A stretch of DNA of 64,000 nucleotides, taken from Desulfofustis limnaeus. Lineage in GTDB: Bacteria; Desulfobacterota; Desulfobulbia; Desulfobulbales; Desulfocapsaceae. The notes beneath the pieces are model-generated. The model was not told the origin of the DNA and did not search any database. It saw only the letters and a program-made list of their open reading frames with translations. Position numbers and translations under genes: made by a program. Below are positions 45,028 through 53,307 of the stretch, in pieces. The stretch spans positions 2,138,501-2,202,500 of the forward strand of contig NZ_AP025516.1 of NCBI RefSeq assembly GCF_023169885.1, given 5' to 3'. Numbering within the stretch: position 1 is the stretch's first letter; every line of letters begins with the position of its first letter.

Positions 45028-46248
45028 TTATTTATTTAGAAAGCTAGAATTCTGCAGGTTTACGTCCATTTCTTTCAGCCCTAACAGATGCATTTGATTT
45101 AATAGCACAAGAAATAATTTGCTTTTTACTGCTTCATATGAAAACTTCTTGTGATAAAAGTGAGCAACACTAATTCTTTCTAACTTTGGCAAAAACTCAA
45201 CAATTTCATCAAATGCCACAAGAAATTCTTGTGTGTTCGAATAGCATTTAAACCATTTTTTACCGACAAAATCATCATAGCCATTAACTGAATTAAAATG
45301 TGTAATTATTGGCAAACCATTCCTTAACCCATCCATAAGACGAAGTTTTATACCGCTTCCTAAACTCACCGGGCAAACGAAGATATCAGCTTCCCTGACA
45401 ATATCGTTAATGTCATATGGATTTGATATTAAAACGAGATTCTTTTCTTTTTCGGATATGGATCTAAGTTTTTTGGAAGGATTCCGTCCTGCTAAAGTGA
45501 CTTTAATACCTGAGTATGACCGTAGAAGCTCTGGATAGCAATTCTTAAGAAACGACAATATGCCTTTTTCGGTCTGTCTATCTCCCAATGATCCTGTAAT
45601 GATAATCTTGATATTGGTTGGGTTGAAAGATTTACGCTGATCAGTTCTATCATGGAGATCATGAGGATAAGGATCACTACACCCGATCGAATAGCATTTT
45701 TTACTAGGATCGTGCAAATTCATCAAATCAGTTGCATCTTTATTGGTTAAAGCCAAGTTTAATGAGCTTTTTCGATAGGCATTTCTTTCTGCCCTATTGA
45801 TGAAATATCCTGTCAAGCCCCATAATGTTGTATTGGTCTTTTCATCAATTGAATATTTTGATTCAATATTGTGATGGAGAGTAATGGATGGGATATTCAT
45901 TTTTTGGGTCATATTAACAATATCCCCTGCTACTATACTACCGTCGAAAATCACAAATCGAATTGACTTATGATTATTTCGCATGAAATGTTGTGCCTCT
46001 TTTTTAAAACGATGTAACTGAATACTAAACAATCCAGATAATTTCTCAAAAAACGACCTAGCTTTTACCTTAACAAAAGAGATTTTTGGATTTAAAAACA
46101 CAGTTTCATCACACGAAGAAGTAACCATAACGACGATATTAGAATTAAAAACGTCTGCAAGCATATTTATGAAAGTCTTAGTTGCCAAAGAACCGCCTTT
46201 TCTAATTGATGGGTCATTGCGAGTTATCAAAAAAATGATATTATCCAT
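45028..46248 (-). CDS. Glycosyltransferase, GT-B fold (family 4)
   Basis: 406 residues. IIFLITRNDPSIRKGGSLATKTFI gives the GT-B N-lobe loop, LHHNIESKYS the acceptor region, and IKIIITGSLGDRQTEKGILSFL begins the C-lobe. FVCPVSLGSGIKLRLMDGLRNGLPIIT is the E/D-rich nucleotide-sugar site of group 1 transferases. It overlaps the next upstream gene by 8 nt. AT-rich composition matches the surrounding glycan block. Confidence 0.85.
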   Translation of the reverse strand: MDNIIFLITRNDPSIRKGGSLATKTFINMLADVFNSNIVVMVTSSCDETVFLNPKISFVKVKARSFFEKLSGLFSIQLHRFKKEAQHFMRNNHKSIRFVIFDGSIVAGDIVNMTQKMNIPSITLHHNIESKYSIDEKTNTTLWGLTGYFINRAERNAYRKSSLNLALTNKDATDLMNLHDPSKKCYSIGCSDPYPHDLHDRTDQRKSFNPTNIKIIITGSLGDRQTEKGILSFLKNCYPELLRSYSGIKVTLAGRNPSKKLRSISEKEKNLVLISNPYDINDIVREADIFVCPVSLGSGIKLRLMDGLRNGLPIITHFNSVNGYDDFVGKKWFKCYSNTQEFLVAFDEIVEFLPKLERISVAHFYHKKFSYEAVKSKLFLVLLNQMHLLGLKEMDVNLQNSSFLNK

Positions 46249-47404
46249 TCAATTCCTCTAGTTTCTCATAGAACCTGTCAGTAATCACTTTCCACTCTAT
46301 TGTGTTGAAGTCAAATCGGTAATCAATTTCTTTAATTGATAAACTTTCATATATATTTTTAACAAAGCTATCTGTATCGTATGAATATTTCACACCGATG
46401 TCTCTCAGGTGCTCATAATCGTGATATACAACTATAGGTTTCCTAGCAGCCATAGCCTGATATAATTTAGCTGTAATTCCCCATACTTTTTGCTTATAAA
46501 GATCTCTTGGATTAGGGACGATAAAAACATCACAATTAGTTATCCAACGAGCAACTTCCTCGGGAAATATTCCTGGGACATATTGAATGTTTTTTGACTT
46601 GTTTACCTCCAAGAGATATTTTTTGGATGGCTTTTCAGGACAAACTATGACGAAGTTAATATTTTTTGCTTTCTGAGCCGAGTTAATGATCAATTCCCAA
46701 TCTACAGGACGAGCGCCAAGGTAGAGAGCTGAGCAATTACCGCTTAAAAGATAAGGCGTTTCATATTTGTCTTGAAATTCTTTATAACTTACACCATTTG
46801 AGAGAATAGAATATTTTTCATTACCAATAAAACAATTAGTCTTTTCTTCGTACGATTTTAATCCTTGCTCATTAACAAGAAATGTCCAGTCAGAGGCCTT
46901 AATCAATTTTTCTTCGTAATCACCTACATCACACCAAGAATCAACCACGATGGGATCTGACGGACGGTAAATTAATTTGCTTTTTGGAAATATTTCTTTA
47001 ATTCTCTCAAAAAGTAGTACTGACTCTGTGGATTCAAATATAAAAAAGTCAGTTTCATTAAAATACTTATTTGCAAATTTTTTAAAATTGAACACAAAAG
47101 ACTGTTGACATGCAATTTTAAAACTTTGCGAAACACGTTTGCTTAATATATTGGGTAGCGCAAAGTTCGGATTTGTTATATTTAACAGTTTACCACCATC
47201 TAATTCATACGTCTTCCCCTTTGATAGACTAAGAAGCATTTTAAAGTTTAGCCTTTCATCAAACTTAAGCATCGAATATAGTGGTCTAGGGAAAGAAAAA
47301 AAAACTGTTTCGTAGCCTCTCCGAACTGCTGTTTCGGCAAAGACATGAAACCCCCCTCTACGTTTTGTTCTATAATTATGGAAAGTTAAAAAAACTATTT
47401 TCAT
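46241..47404 (-). CDS. Glycosyltransferase, GumK-like
   Basis: 387 residues. The N-terminal KIVFLTFHNYRTKRRGGFHVFAE resembles the opening of GumK-type (GT70) glucuronosyltransferases, with YRPSDPIVVD as the inter-domain stretch and NGVSYKEFQ, WITNCDVFIVPNPRD and YQAMAARKPIVVY as the donor-site C-lobe. Transfer of a uronic acid is possible but not proven. It is coupled to the downstream transferase by an 8-nt overlap and lies 3 nt from the wzy gene. Confidence 0.75.
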   Translation of the reverse strand: MKIVFLTFHNYRTKRRGGFHVFAETAVRRGYETVFFSFPRPLYSMLKFDERLNFKMLLSLSKGKTYELDGGKLLNITNPNFALPNILSKRVSQSFKIACQQSFVFNFKKFANKYFNETDFFIFESTESVLLFERIKEIFPKSKLIYRPSDPIVVDSWCDVGDYEEKLIKASDWTFLVNEQGLKSYEEKTNCFIGNEKYSILSNGVSYKEFQDKYETPYLLSGNCSALYLGARPVDWELIINSAQKAKNINFVIVCPEKPSKKYLLEVNKSKNIQYVPGIFPEEVARWITNCDVFIVPNPRDLYKQKVWGITAKLYQAMAARKPIVVYHDYEHLRDIGVKYSYDTDSFVKNIYESLSIKEIDYRFDFNTIEWKVITDRFYEKLEELNG

Positions 47405-47407
47405 TTT

Positions 47408-48613
47408 TCAAAAAGATATTTTCACTTTCTTTACCATTGTATCCTGAAATAAAAACAAAAACAGAAATGGAACAAAATATTGGGCGTTATAATACACAGC
47501 CTCAACATTCATTAAAACAATAATATTTATGATTAATGATAAATTTAACAAACTATAATATGAATCTCTAGGAACCAAAATTACTATATAAATTATTACG
47601 CTAAATAGTATTCCAAATCCAACCAAACCATAATCAACTAAACACAGCAGATAGGAATTATGAGGTGAAATAGAATTGAGAGACTTGACATCAAGATAGC
47701 GACCTCGTTCGTAAGGCATTAGAAAACTACTACCATTCCCAAAAATTGGATTTTGACTTACGTAATGGATTGTTTGTTTCCAACGATCCTCTCTTCCCGA
47801 TGTAATATCTCCACTTTCAGTACCATATGCAAATCTCTCTTCCATACTACTATACAGATTGATTCTATTGTTTACCAAATAAATTACGAAACTAATTAAA
47901 ATAACTGCCAGCATCGTTTGTAAAATTTTTTTAATGCTGATCGGCATAAAATTTTTTAATATCACAACAAAAAGAAAAAGTACCTGTGCGACGAGCGCTC
48001 CTCTGCTTAGAGTGAAAGCTATTGATAATGAAGTAATTGCAAGGATTGCTATACTCATTATCTTTTTATCAATAAACGATTGATAGAGTATCACCCCAAG
48101 TATAAAAACTACTATGGCGGAGCCAGTAGCTGCTCCGATCGTAGTGCTAATTCGTACTATTTCTCCAAAACGTTGATAGTGCTCAAGACCTCCATAAGAA
48201 AGGATTGTTGAAAACAGGAATATCTCAAGACAGATGCAAGTCCAACCCAAAAGAATAGGCCATCTGACTATTGTTATGTGCTTCGGCTCTAATGGGTATA
48301 AAGAGTATATAAATAAAAATAAAAAAAGATCGCTACCCCCATAAAAATTTATTACGGCTGTCTCTATTGGCTCAACTTTCAAAAGGCAGTTAATCATCAA
48401 ATAATAAATACCTATCAATGCTAATAAGATTAGTGACTTATGTATTTTCCTCCTTTTAGGGCAAACTAGCGGTAACAGAAAATAGAGCAGCTCTGGCAGA
48501 AAGAGTGGATAACCAAAAATATGCACGGTAAGCCGGATTTCCCATGTTTCAAGGAATATCCATCTCAGCAGAATTGGCAGGACAAGGATATAGCAATAGA
48601 TATTATTTTTCAT
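47408..48613 (-). CDS. Wzy-type O-antigen polymerase/ligase family protein
   Basis: 401 residues from the ATG at 48613 (a TTG 13 codons upstream would overlap the flippase stop). About 11 membrane segments, and the Wzy_C signature region NPIFGNGSSFLMPYERGRY then SPHNSYLLCLVDYGLVG, with the H-N-S motif of the family. It polymerises flipped repeat units on the periplasmic side. Together with the flippase at 48.6 kb it makes this block a self-contained Wzx/Wzy pathway that could use the WecA-PilZ enzyme for initiation. Confidence 0.85.
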   Translation of the reverse strand: MKNNIYCYILVLPILLRWIFLETWEIRLTVHIFGYPLFLPELLYFLLPLVCPKRRKIHKSLILLALIGIYYLMINCLLKVEPIETAVINFYGGSDLFLFLFIYSLYPLEPKHITIVRWPILLGWTCICLEIFLFSTILSYGGLEHYQRFGEIVRISTTIGAATGSAIVVFILGVILYQSFIDKKIMSIAILAITSLSIAFTLSRGALVAQVLFLFVVILKNFMPISIKKILQTMLAVILISFVIYLVNNRINLYSSMEERFAYGTESGDITSGREDRWKQTIHYVSQNPIFGNGSSFLMPYERGRYLDVKSLNSISPHNSYLLCLVDYGLVGFGILFSVIIYIVILVPRDSYYSLLNLSLIINIIVLMNVEAVYYNAQYFVPFLFLFLFQDTMVKKVKISF

Positions 48614-48632
48614 CACTAACGGAACAGCAAAG

Positions 48633-50159
48633 TCAAGCTCTCCTAATGGCAAGTGTCTTAATTAGTGTCCGGGCCTGACATCTTTCAGCAGGCAATAAAC
48701 CCCAAAAATACGTTAACACCAGCCCGGCAATTATGTTTATTACTAAAAGAATGGTTCCCCTTGTAAGCTCCTCTTCAAAAGAAATGTTGACAATCCAGCC
48801 TGTTGTAATTAGAGGCAAGAAGACGGTCATAGACTTAAGAAGCACTTCTTTAACCCACTGCCTTAAATTATAGTTCAATATTTTATTTAGATACAACAAC
48901 CTGATCAGGCCTATTAAACAAGTGAAAACGATGAGACTTAACAATGCCACTATCGGTTGACTACCGATTTTGAGCAGGTAGTATAAAGCGGGCAGATTTA
49001 AAACGGCAACAATCCCAGAAAAAACCTGATAATTCCTTATAACTGCAGTTGCCTGTATTGCATAGACCAAAGGTCCAACATATGTATCGACCAGTACGTT
49101 GAACAACAATAGCCTTACAAAAACTTCCGTAGCTTCAGGAACCTCTTCTAGCCAAATACTCAACAGACTTTTTATTTCAAAAAAGATCGGGATTCCTACT
49201 AACAAGAGGAAGTAAACGGAGACCCTTGTTGAGATACTAATTATGGCAAACATCTTTTTGAAGTCATTAACTCCATATGATTTCACTAGCAGGGGATTAA
49301 TTGCGTTAATTACTACTTGTGACAATATGGCCAATTGGTTAGTTAATTGAGAGGCTATACTTAATGCAGCAACTACAATTGAACCCAAGAAATAATTGAA
49401 AATTATTATCATCCCTTGTCTTCTTCCCATGGACGCGATTGAACCAAACAATGACCATCCTGCGAAGGTAGTAAGAGTTAAATATCTGCTCGTCTCAACT
49501 TTGCTAAATGAAAAACGACACTCTTTATGTACTGCTGATGTATAAATCATGAAACCTAAGGACAACATCGTGCTCCCACAAAGCAAGAAAAAACCATAAA
49601 TTTTGAGTTGGTTATCTGAGAATAAAGTTAAAAGTAAAGCAGCTATAAATTTAATAAAACTTTCAAATATTCCTAGAATGGCAACAAGATGAATCTTTTC
49701 TTTAGCAAACATCATTGCCTCATAAGGTATTCTCATTATATTTGCTAGAAAGATTCCAAGAACACAATACATCAATACTTCTGCAGTCTCGACTCTATCT
49801 ACCGGAATATTTAAATATTGCTCTAAAATCGGCTTAGCAAATGCTGCCCCTATTCCCCCAATTACCAACGTAAAAACGAAATGAACTCTAAGACTTGCAT
49901 TAAAGGTCTGGTTAACGAAGGTACTATCCTGTCCTGTCGCTAAATCAAAAGCAAAGTGCCTCTGATTGCTCGACGTCATCGAAGTACCAAACATTGTTAT
50001 TAACATAATAAAGCCGGCAACAACATTGTAGATTCCAAAATCTGAAATCCCAATATTTATCAAAAGAATACGGGTTGTGATTAGCGTTAAACCAGTGCTC
50101 ACAAGAAGCCTAAGATATAGAAACAACGAATTTTTGACCACTAATCGGCCTGCTCTCAT
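48633..50159 (-). CDS. Wzx-type flippase
   Basis: 508 residues with about 12-14 membrane segments. LYLRLLVSTGLTLITTRILL and FGIYNVVAGFIMLITMF match the N-terminal helices of PST/MATE-like oligosaccharide flippases; FAKEKIHLVAILG is the conserved cytoplasmic loop. It is the first gene of the AT-rich minus-strand operon, with a promoter at 50250-50277. It differs in sequence from the flippase at 89-1642, as expected for separate repeat units. Confidence 0.88.
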   Translation of the reverse strand: MRAGRLVVKNSLFLYLRLLVSTGLTLITTRILLINIGISDFGIYNVVAGFIMLITMFGTSMTSSNQRHFAFDLATGQDSTFVNQTFNASLRVHFVFTLVIGGIGAAFAKPILEQYLNIPVDRVETAEVLMYCVLGIFLANIMRIPYEAMMFAKEKIHLVAILGIFESFIKFIAALLLTLFSDNQLKIYGFFLLCGSTMLSLGFMIYTSAVHKECRFSFSKVETSRYLTLTTFAGWSLFGSIASMGRRQGMIIIFNYFLGSIVVAALSIASQLTNQLAILSQVVINAINPLLVKSYGVNDFKKMFAIISISTRVSVYFLLLVGIPIFFEIKSLLSIWLEEVPEATEVFVRLLLFNVLVDTYVGPLVYAIQATAVIRNYQVFSGIVAVLNLPALYYLLKIGSQPIVALLSLIVFTCLIGLIRLLYLNKILNYNLRQWVKEVLLKSMTVFLPLITTGWIVNISFEEELTRGTILLVINIIAGLVLTYFWGLLPAERCQARTLIKTLAIRRA

Positions 50160-50249
50160 TTTTCTCCAGATACTCTAACGATTTTGAACGTGGTGTGAAC
50201 AACCCATGCACTGAAATTCCTTTAAACCTAACCCGGTAATGCTTATTGC

Positions 50250-50277
50250 AGTATAAAGCATTGTAGCCAGATCTCAA
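50250..50277 (-). promoter_or_regulatory. Sigma-70 promoter of the flippase-led glycan operon
   Basis: On the minus strand TTGAGA (50277-50272), 16-bp spacer, TATACT (50255-50250), giving a leader of about 80 nt before the flippase ATG. Confidence 0.6.
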
Positions 50278-50344
50278 CTCTTAGCATTCTTGCCTCCCTT
50301 GAGGGATGTTTTCACCAGATGAAGTGAAAGTTATGATCTTGAGG

Positions 50345-50369
50345 AATCGGGGATAATCCCGATTTTTTT
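50345..50369 (+). terminator. Rho-independent terminator, orphan
   Basis: Arms AATCGGG (50345-50351) and CCCGATT (50358-50364), loop GATAAT, then a T run. It works in the plus direction, but no plus-strand gene was found upstream, so it may be left from a lost gene or end an unrecognised small RNA. Confidence 0.6.
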
Positions 50370-50914
50370 GGTTATCACTTAGGAGTTAATCTAATTACAG
50401 CACCGGTCACGGGTGTCTCAGCTCATGACATTCTTCCCATTCTTTATCAAACAATTTCATCAAATAAAGGATATGCTCTGAAGCTGAAGAAATACAAAAC
50501 GAAAAAGAGTTCATCCGGGGGATATGCACTTCCCGCTCTTGTATCTTACCACTTGAATAGATACCATGTCCGCCATAAAGCTTGGTATATGCTTACAACT
50601 CCCTTCTCAAAAAGAAAGGGCTGTAAGGCAGAGCAAAAAACCGCTCTAACTCAAAGCCAACTTGGGAAGTACCACATCAATAAACCGGTAATTTTCAGAA
50701 AAAGTACGCAAAAGTCTGATGATCCTGAAGAGAAGGATATCTCCACCAGGGAAAGTTAATTGAGGCTCCAAAAAAAAGAAAGAAAAAGTCATGGCTGATA
50801 ATACTATTAGTTTTTGCAACATCTAAGATTGACTGCTTTCCCAAAATTACAGGACTAACCAACAATATCACCAACCTTTTATTCGACGGCCCTCGGCTGA
50901 TCTTTTCATGCCAC

Positions 50915-51004
50915 TCACCTAGTGGCAATTAAACAATCTTTTAGTGTGCATGACTCGGGGCACATTAACAAATTGTCGCCATTGCAACCGAATTCTTTAA
51001 TCAA
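50915..51004 (-). other. Cysteine-rich reading frame after precursor A, possibly coding
   Basis: From a TTG at 51004 to TGA at 50917-50915: 29 residues containing GCNGDNLLMCPESCTLKDC, with four Cys. AAAAGG lies 6 nt before the TTG. The frame is the same as that of precursor A and is open directly after its TGA stop. It may be a separate tiny peptide, a former extension of the precursor, or chance. Confidence 0.25.
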
Positions 51005-51028
51005 ATCTGACCTTTTCCCATCTATCGA

Positions 51029-51223
51029 TCAGGAAATAACAGTTAAATTACAATATCCAACGAGTTCTCCAGTTCCGACATCGGTAACCACTACACACCG
51101 ATTAATATCGTAAGGGCCACTACCTTCTCCAACTGTTGCTCCTTTACAAGTTCCCAAGACAGCCTCTTCCATCGTACTTCTTATAAGAATGGTCATGTAA
51201 GGTTTTGTCCACTTGCTTTTCAT
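51029..51223 (-). CDS. Putative RiPP precursor peptide A
   Basis: 64 residues. Leader: W5-T-K-P, T11-I, R15, E19-E20, V22-L23; then C26-K27, a Gly-rich stretch with SGPY (35-38), C43, C58 and final Ser64 in the ending CNLTVIS. Peptides B and C share the same pattern, including exactly 20 residues between W and the C of CK. AGAGG lies about 7 nt before the ATG. It is 29 nt downstream of a radical SAM gene and closes the maturation operon. I infer that it is modified by one or both radical SAM enzymes. Confidence 0.8.
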   Translation of the reverse strand: MKSKWTKPYMTILIRSTMEEAVLGTCKGATVGEGSGPYDINRCVVVTDVGTGELVGYCNLTVIS

Positions 51224-51252
51224 AATTTCCCTCTTGGTTTAGAATTGAAAGA

Positions 51253-52422
51253 TCAATCACTAGTTAGATAGTAAGTTTTCTCGGTATTTAAATAGTCTTT
51301 TTTTATACTTCCGTATGTTAAATTGCCGTAACGCCTTTCAGCGACCTCGCAAAAATAACTGCATGCTAGTTCCAGAACCCCAGTTTCCAGATAGGCATGT
51401 GCAGGGCACCAAATACAAAAATTGATCAGAGGGCAGACGCCGCACTTCTCAAGAAAATCTCTGCTGTCTGTTTGCATATTCCGAATTTTTGAAGTCAACG
51501 AAGTTTTCGCTTCACTTACCGATGTGTTCCTCAAATCCTGCATACAATCCGGGTGCCAAAGTGAAGAGCAGAGCCGGTAATTACCATTATAACTGACGAC
51601 AAAGTCAGACAACCCAGCACCACAGGTAAACAGATATGGTTTCTCAGGTTTTATTCTGTCCGACAATACCAGTTTATCACAGTTTTTTGTGAGAGCACTA
51701 AACCGGACTTTGTCGGAGCATTCAAGGACTGCTATTTCTTCTGGGGTAAGCCGTTGGTTGCGAATTTCCTCGTTCTGCTTTTCATCCCGATCAAAGCGAA
51801 GATGCAGAAGCGGGTCGAACCGGAAGGGTGCATTGCTGTGCTTCCGGCAAAATGCTGCAATTGTTGCAAACTCTTCCAGATTGGCTTTGATGGTTACATT
51901 TTTCAAATCGACCGGGATCTTGTTCTGCAGGAGCCGATCGATACCATCCTTAAATGAACTGAATAGTTCAGGTTTGCGTGTAACAGCGGTATAGGTTTGC
52001 TGCGTTATACCATAGACGGTTACTTCCAAGTTTCGGGGTGGGTATTTTTTGAACAAATCAATATGCTTCTGCGTGATGAGCGTGGCATTGGTAAAAACAC
52101 TAACTAGCAGACCTTTACGCTTAAGATAGAGGTAAATCTCTTCAAAATCTTCCCTGAGCAGCGGTTCTCCTCCCGTTATCAGACACCAGACGGCACCAAG
52201 ATCGACTGCCTGATCAACGATGTGCTTGATCTCTTCGAATGTGAGTTCTTCCGCTTTTGCCTTTTGGTCGTCTTCCGGGAGGTTGATGTAGCAATGCCGG
52301 CAGTTGTTGTTACAGCGGGCGGTTATTTCCAGGGTGAAGGAGATGAGGCTGTGCTTCTCGCGTTTTTTTTGCCAGAGATCGAAATCAGGCAGGGACTGGG
52401 TTTGTACGTATGAGGTGCTCAT
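51253..52422 (-). CDS. Radical SAM/SPASM peptide-maturase 1
   Basis: 389 residues. The AdoMet cluster motif CNNNCRHCY has Cys at 37, 41 and 44; WCLITGGEPLLREDF is the GGEP block. The C-terminal SPASM region is Cys-rich: FTCGAG, YRLCSSLWHPDC, and KCGVCPLINFCIWCPAHA with a later CSYFC, enough for two auxiliary Fe-S clusters. SPASM enzymes make Cys-thioether or C-C links in RiPP precursors. Its start overlaps the S26-like gene by 4 nt, and precursor A follows directly. Paralogous to the enzyme at 53.3 kb. Confidence 0.9.
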   Translation of the reverse strand: MSTSYVQTQSLPDFDLWQKKREKHSLISFTLEITARCNNNCRHCYINLPEDDQKAKAEELTFEEIKHIVDQAVDLGAVWCLITGGEPLLREDFEEIYLYLKRKGLLVSVFTNATLITQKHIDLFKKYPPRNLEVTVYGITQQTYTAVTRKPELFSSFKDGIDRLLQNKIPVDLKNVTIKANLEEFATIAAFCRKHSNAPFRFDPLLHLRFDRDEKQNEEIRNQRLTPEEIAVLECSDKVRFSALTKNCDKLVLSDRIKPEKPYLFTCGAGLSDFVVSYNGNYRLCSSLWHPDCMQDLRNTSVSEAKTSLTSKIRNMQTDSRDFLEKCGVCPLINFCIWCPAHAYLETGVLELACSYFCEVAERRYGNLTYGSIKKDYLNTEKTYYLTSD

Positions 52423-52919
52423 AGCGCAATCTGGCTTGAGGGAGACGGTTTAATCATGCTGCTTTTTACTTTGCGAATCAGCGGAAGAAGGCAGGAGTTC
52501 AACAGGCCGGATCGCGACAGCACTGCGATGATGAGACAGGCCGGTTTGCTGCAAAAAGGTGCGCTTCTGCCCTTTCGTTCTATGGTGTCGACGATGCCGA
52601 TAATGGCATCGGGGGAGAAGATGCCGTCCGGCGTTGGATTGTTGTCCCCCTTGAGAAGGAAGGCGTGGTTTGAGACTCTGATGACTCTGTGGACAATGAG
52701 CGTATCCCGGTTGGGTGGGCGGACTGCTGCTATATCCCCGACCCTGATGGTTGCCGGGTTTACCTTGGTGAGCGTGAGGATGTCCTGGTCCTTCACAAAG
52801 GGGGACATGCTGCCGCCCTTGGCTTGAAAGCGAAAGGACGCGCCCCGGGCCAAAACGTCCTGCATGAGGGCGGACAGGGCGCTGCCGGAGAGTTTCAGCT
52901 CTGCAGGGGTATTATCCAT
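52419..52919 (-). CDS. S24/S26-family peptidase (SipW/archaeal-like), candidate leader peptidase
   Basis: 166 residues from the ATG at 52919. FQAKGGSMSPFVKDQDIL carries the catalytic Ser in G-x-S-M-x-P, VRVGDIAAVR the binding strand, LIVHRVIRV has His where bacterial type I signal peptidases have Lys (as in SipW/ER enzymes), and LLKGDNNPTPDG is the conserved GDN box. There is no clear N-terminal membrane anchor; the C-terminal part is weakly hydrophobic. The gene lies between PqqD and radical SAM 1 with overlaps on both sides. A role in removing the precursor leader is inference. Confidence 0.75.
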   Translation of the reverse strand: MDNTPAELKLSGSALSALMQDVLARGASFRFQAKGGSMSPFVKDQDILTLTKVNPATIRVGDIAAVRPPNRDTLIVHRVIRVSNHAFLLKGDNNPTPDGIFSPDAIIGIVDTIERKGRSAPFCSKPACLIIAVLSRSGLLNSCLLPLIRKVKSSMIKPSPSSQIAL

Positions 52920-53238
52920 CAAGACGTTGCACCATATTCAATCGCACCAGTTCTTCCAGAATACCGCACACGTCTTTGTTGATGGTTTCTCGTGGGGCAT
53001 CGTACTCATCGGCCAGTTCATCGACCACGGTGTTGATGGTTTTGGTGGCATCGAGTTTCTGCCAGATCATTCTGCCTGTCTCATTAAGGGTGTACAGGGC
53101 GTCTTCCATGTCGCCGATGCCTGAGGCGATGGGTACCAGCAGGAATTCGTCTTCGATCTGCCGGGCCACCACATCTTCGGAGGTGATATAGATCTTATCC
53201 GGGTCAATCACGGGGCGTGTCGGTTTTGTTTCCGCCAT
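52912..53238 (-). CDS. PqqD-like RiPP recognition element protein
   Basis: 108 residues from the ATG at 53238, preceded by AGGA at 8 nt; an in-frame TTG lies 7 codons upstream. VARQIEDEFLLVPIASG and DALYTLNETGRMIWQKLDATK match the PqqD winged-helix fold (strand with hydrophobic repeats, then L-N-x-T-x-x-x-I/W), and VDELADEYDAPRETINKDV the last helices. Such proteins bind the leader and present it to radical SAM enzymes. It overlaps the S26-like gene start by 8 nt. Confidence 0.9.
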   Translation of the reverse strand: MAETKPTRPVIDPDKIYITSEDVVARQIEDEFLLVPIASGIGDMEDALYTLNETGRMIWQKLDATKTINTVVDELADEYDAPRETINKDVCGILEELVRLNMVQRLDG

Positions 53239-53307
53239 TGTCTTGTCCTGGTGTTTCAAAAGTGATCCGATTTTATTATCAGTAGGCGCTGGGTAGAACG
53301 GGCTGTT

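Larger units (their letters stand above)
50160..51028. other. Long AT-rich intergenic region
   Basis: About 870 bases with no well-supported gene. It contains the minus-strand promoter of the flippase operon (50250-50277), a plus-strand hairpin terminator (50345-50369), and at its right end a 29-codon cysteine-rich frame that continues in frame after the stop of precursor peptide A. Several open frames of 60-77 codons have no recognisable domain or ribosome-binding site. It may be the scar of past gene loss. Confidence 0.5.

Noticed and set aside
50553-50928. Open frames of 68 and 77 codons in the long intergenic region
   Set aside because: No ribosome-binding site or recognisable sequence; low-complexity composition expected by chance in AT-rich DNA.
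51029-51031. TGA stop of precursor A as a selenocysteine codon
   Set aside because: The ending of A aligns exactly with those of B and C (Cys seventh from end, final Ser), so the TGA fits a normal stop; no SECIS-like stem was identified by eye.
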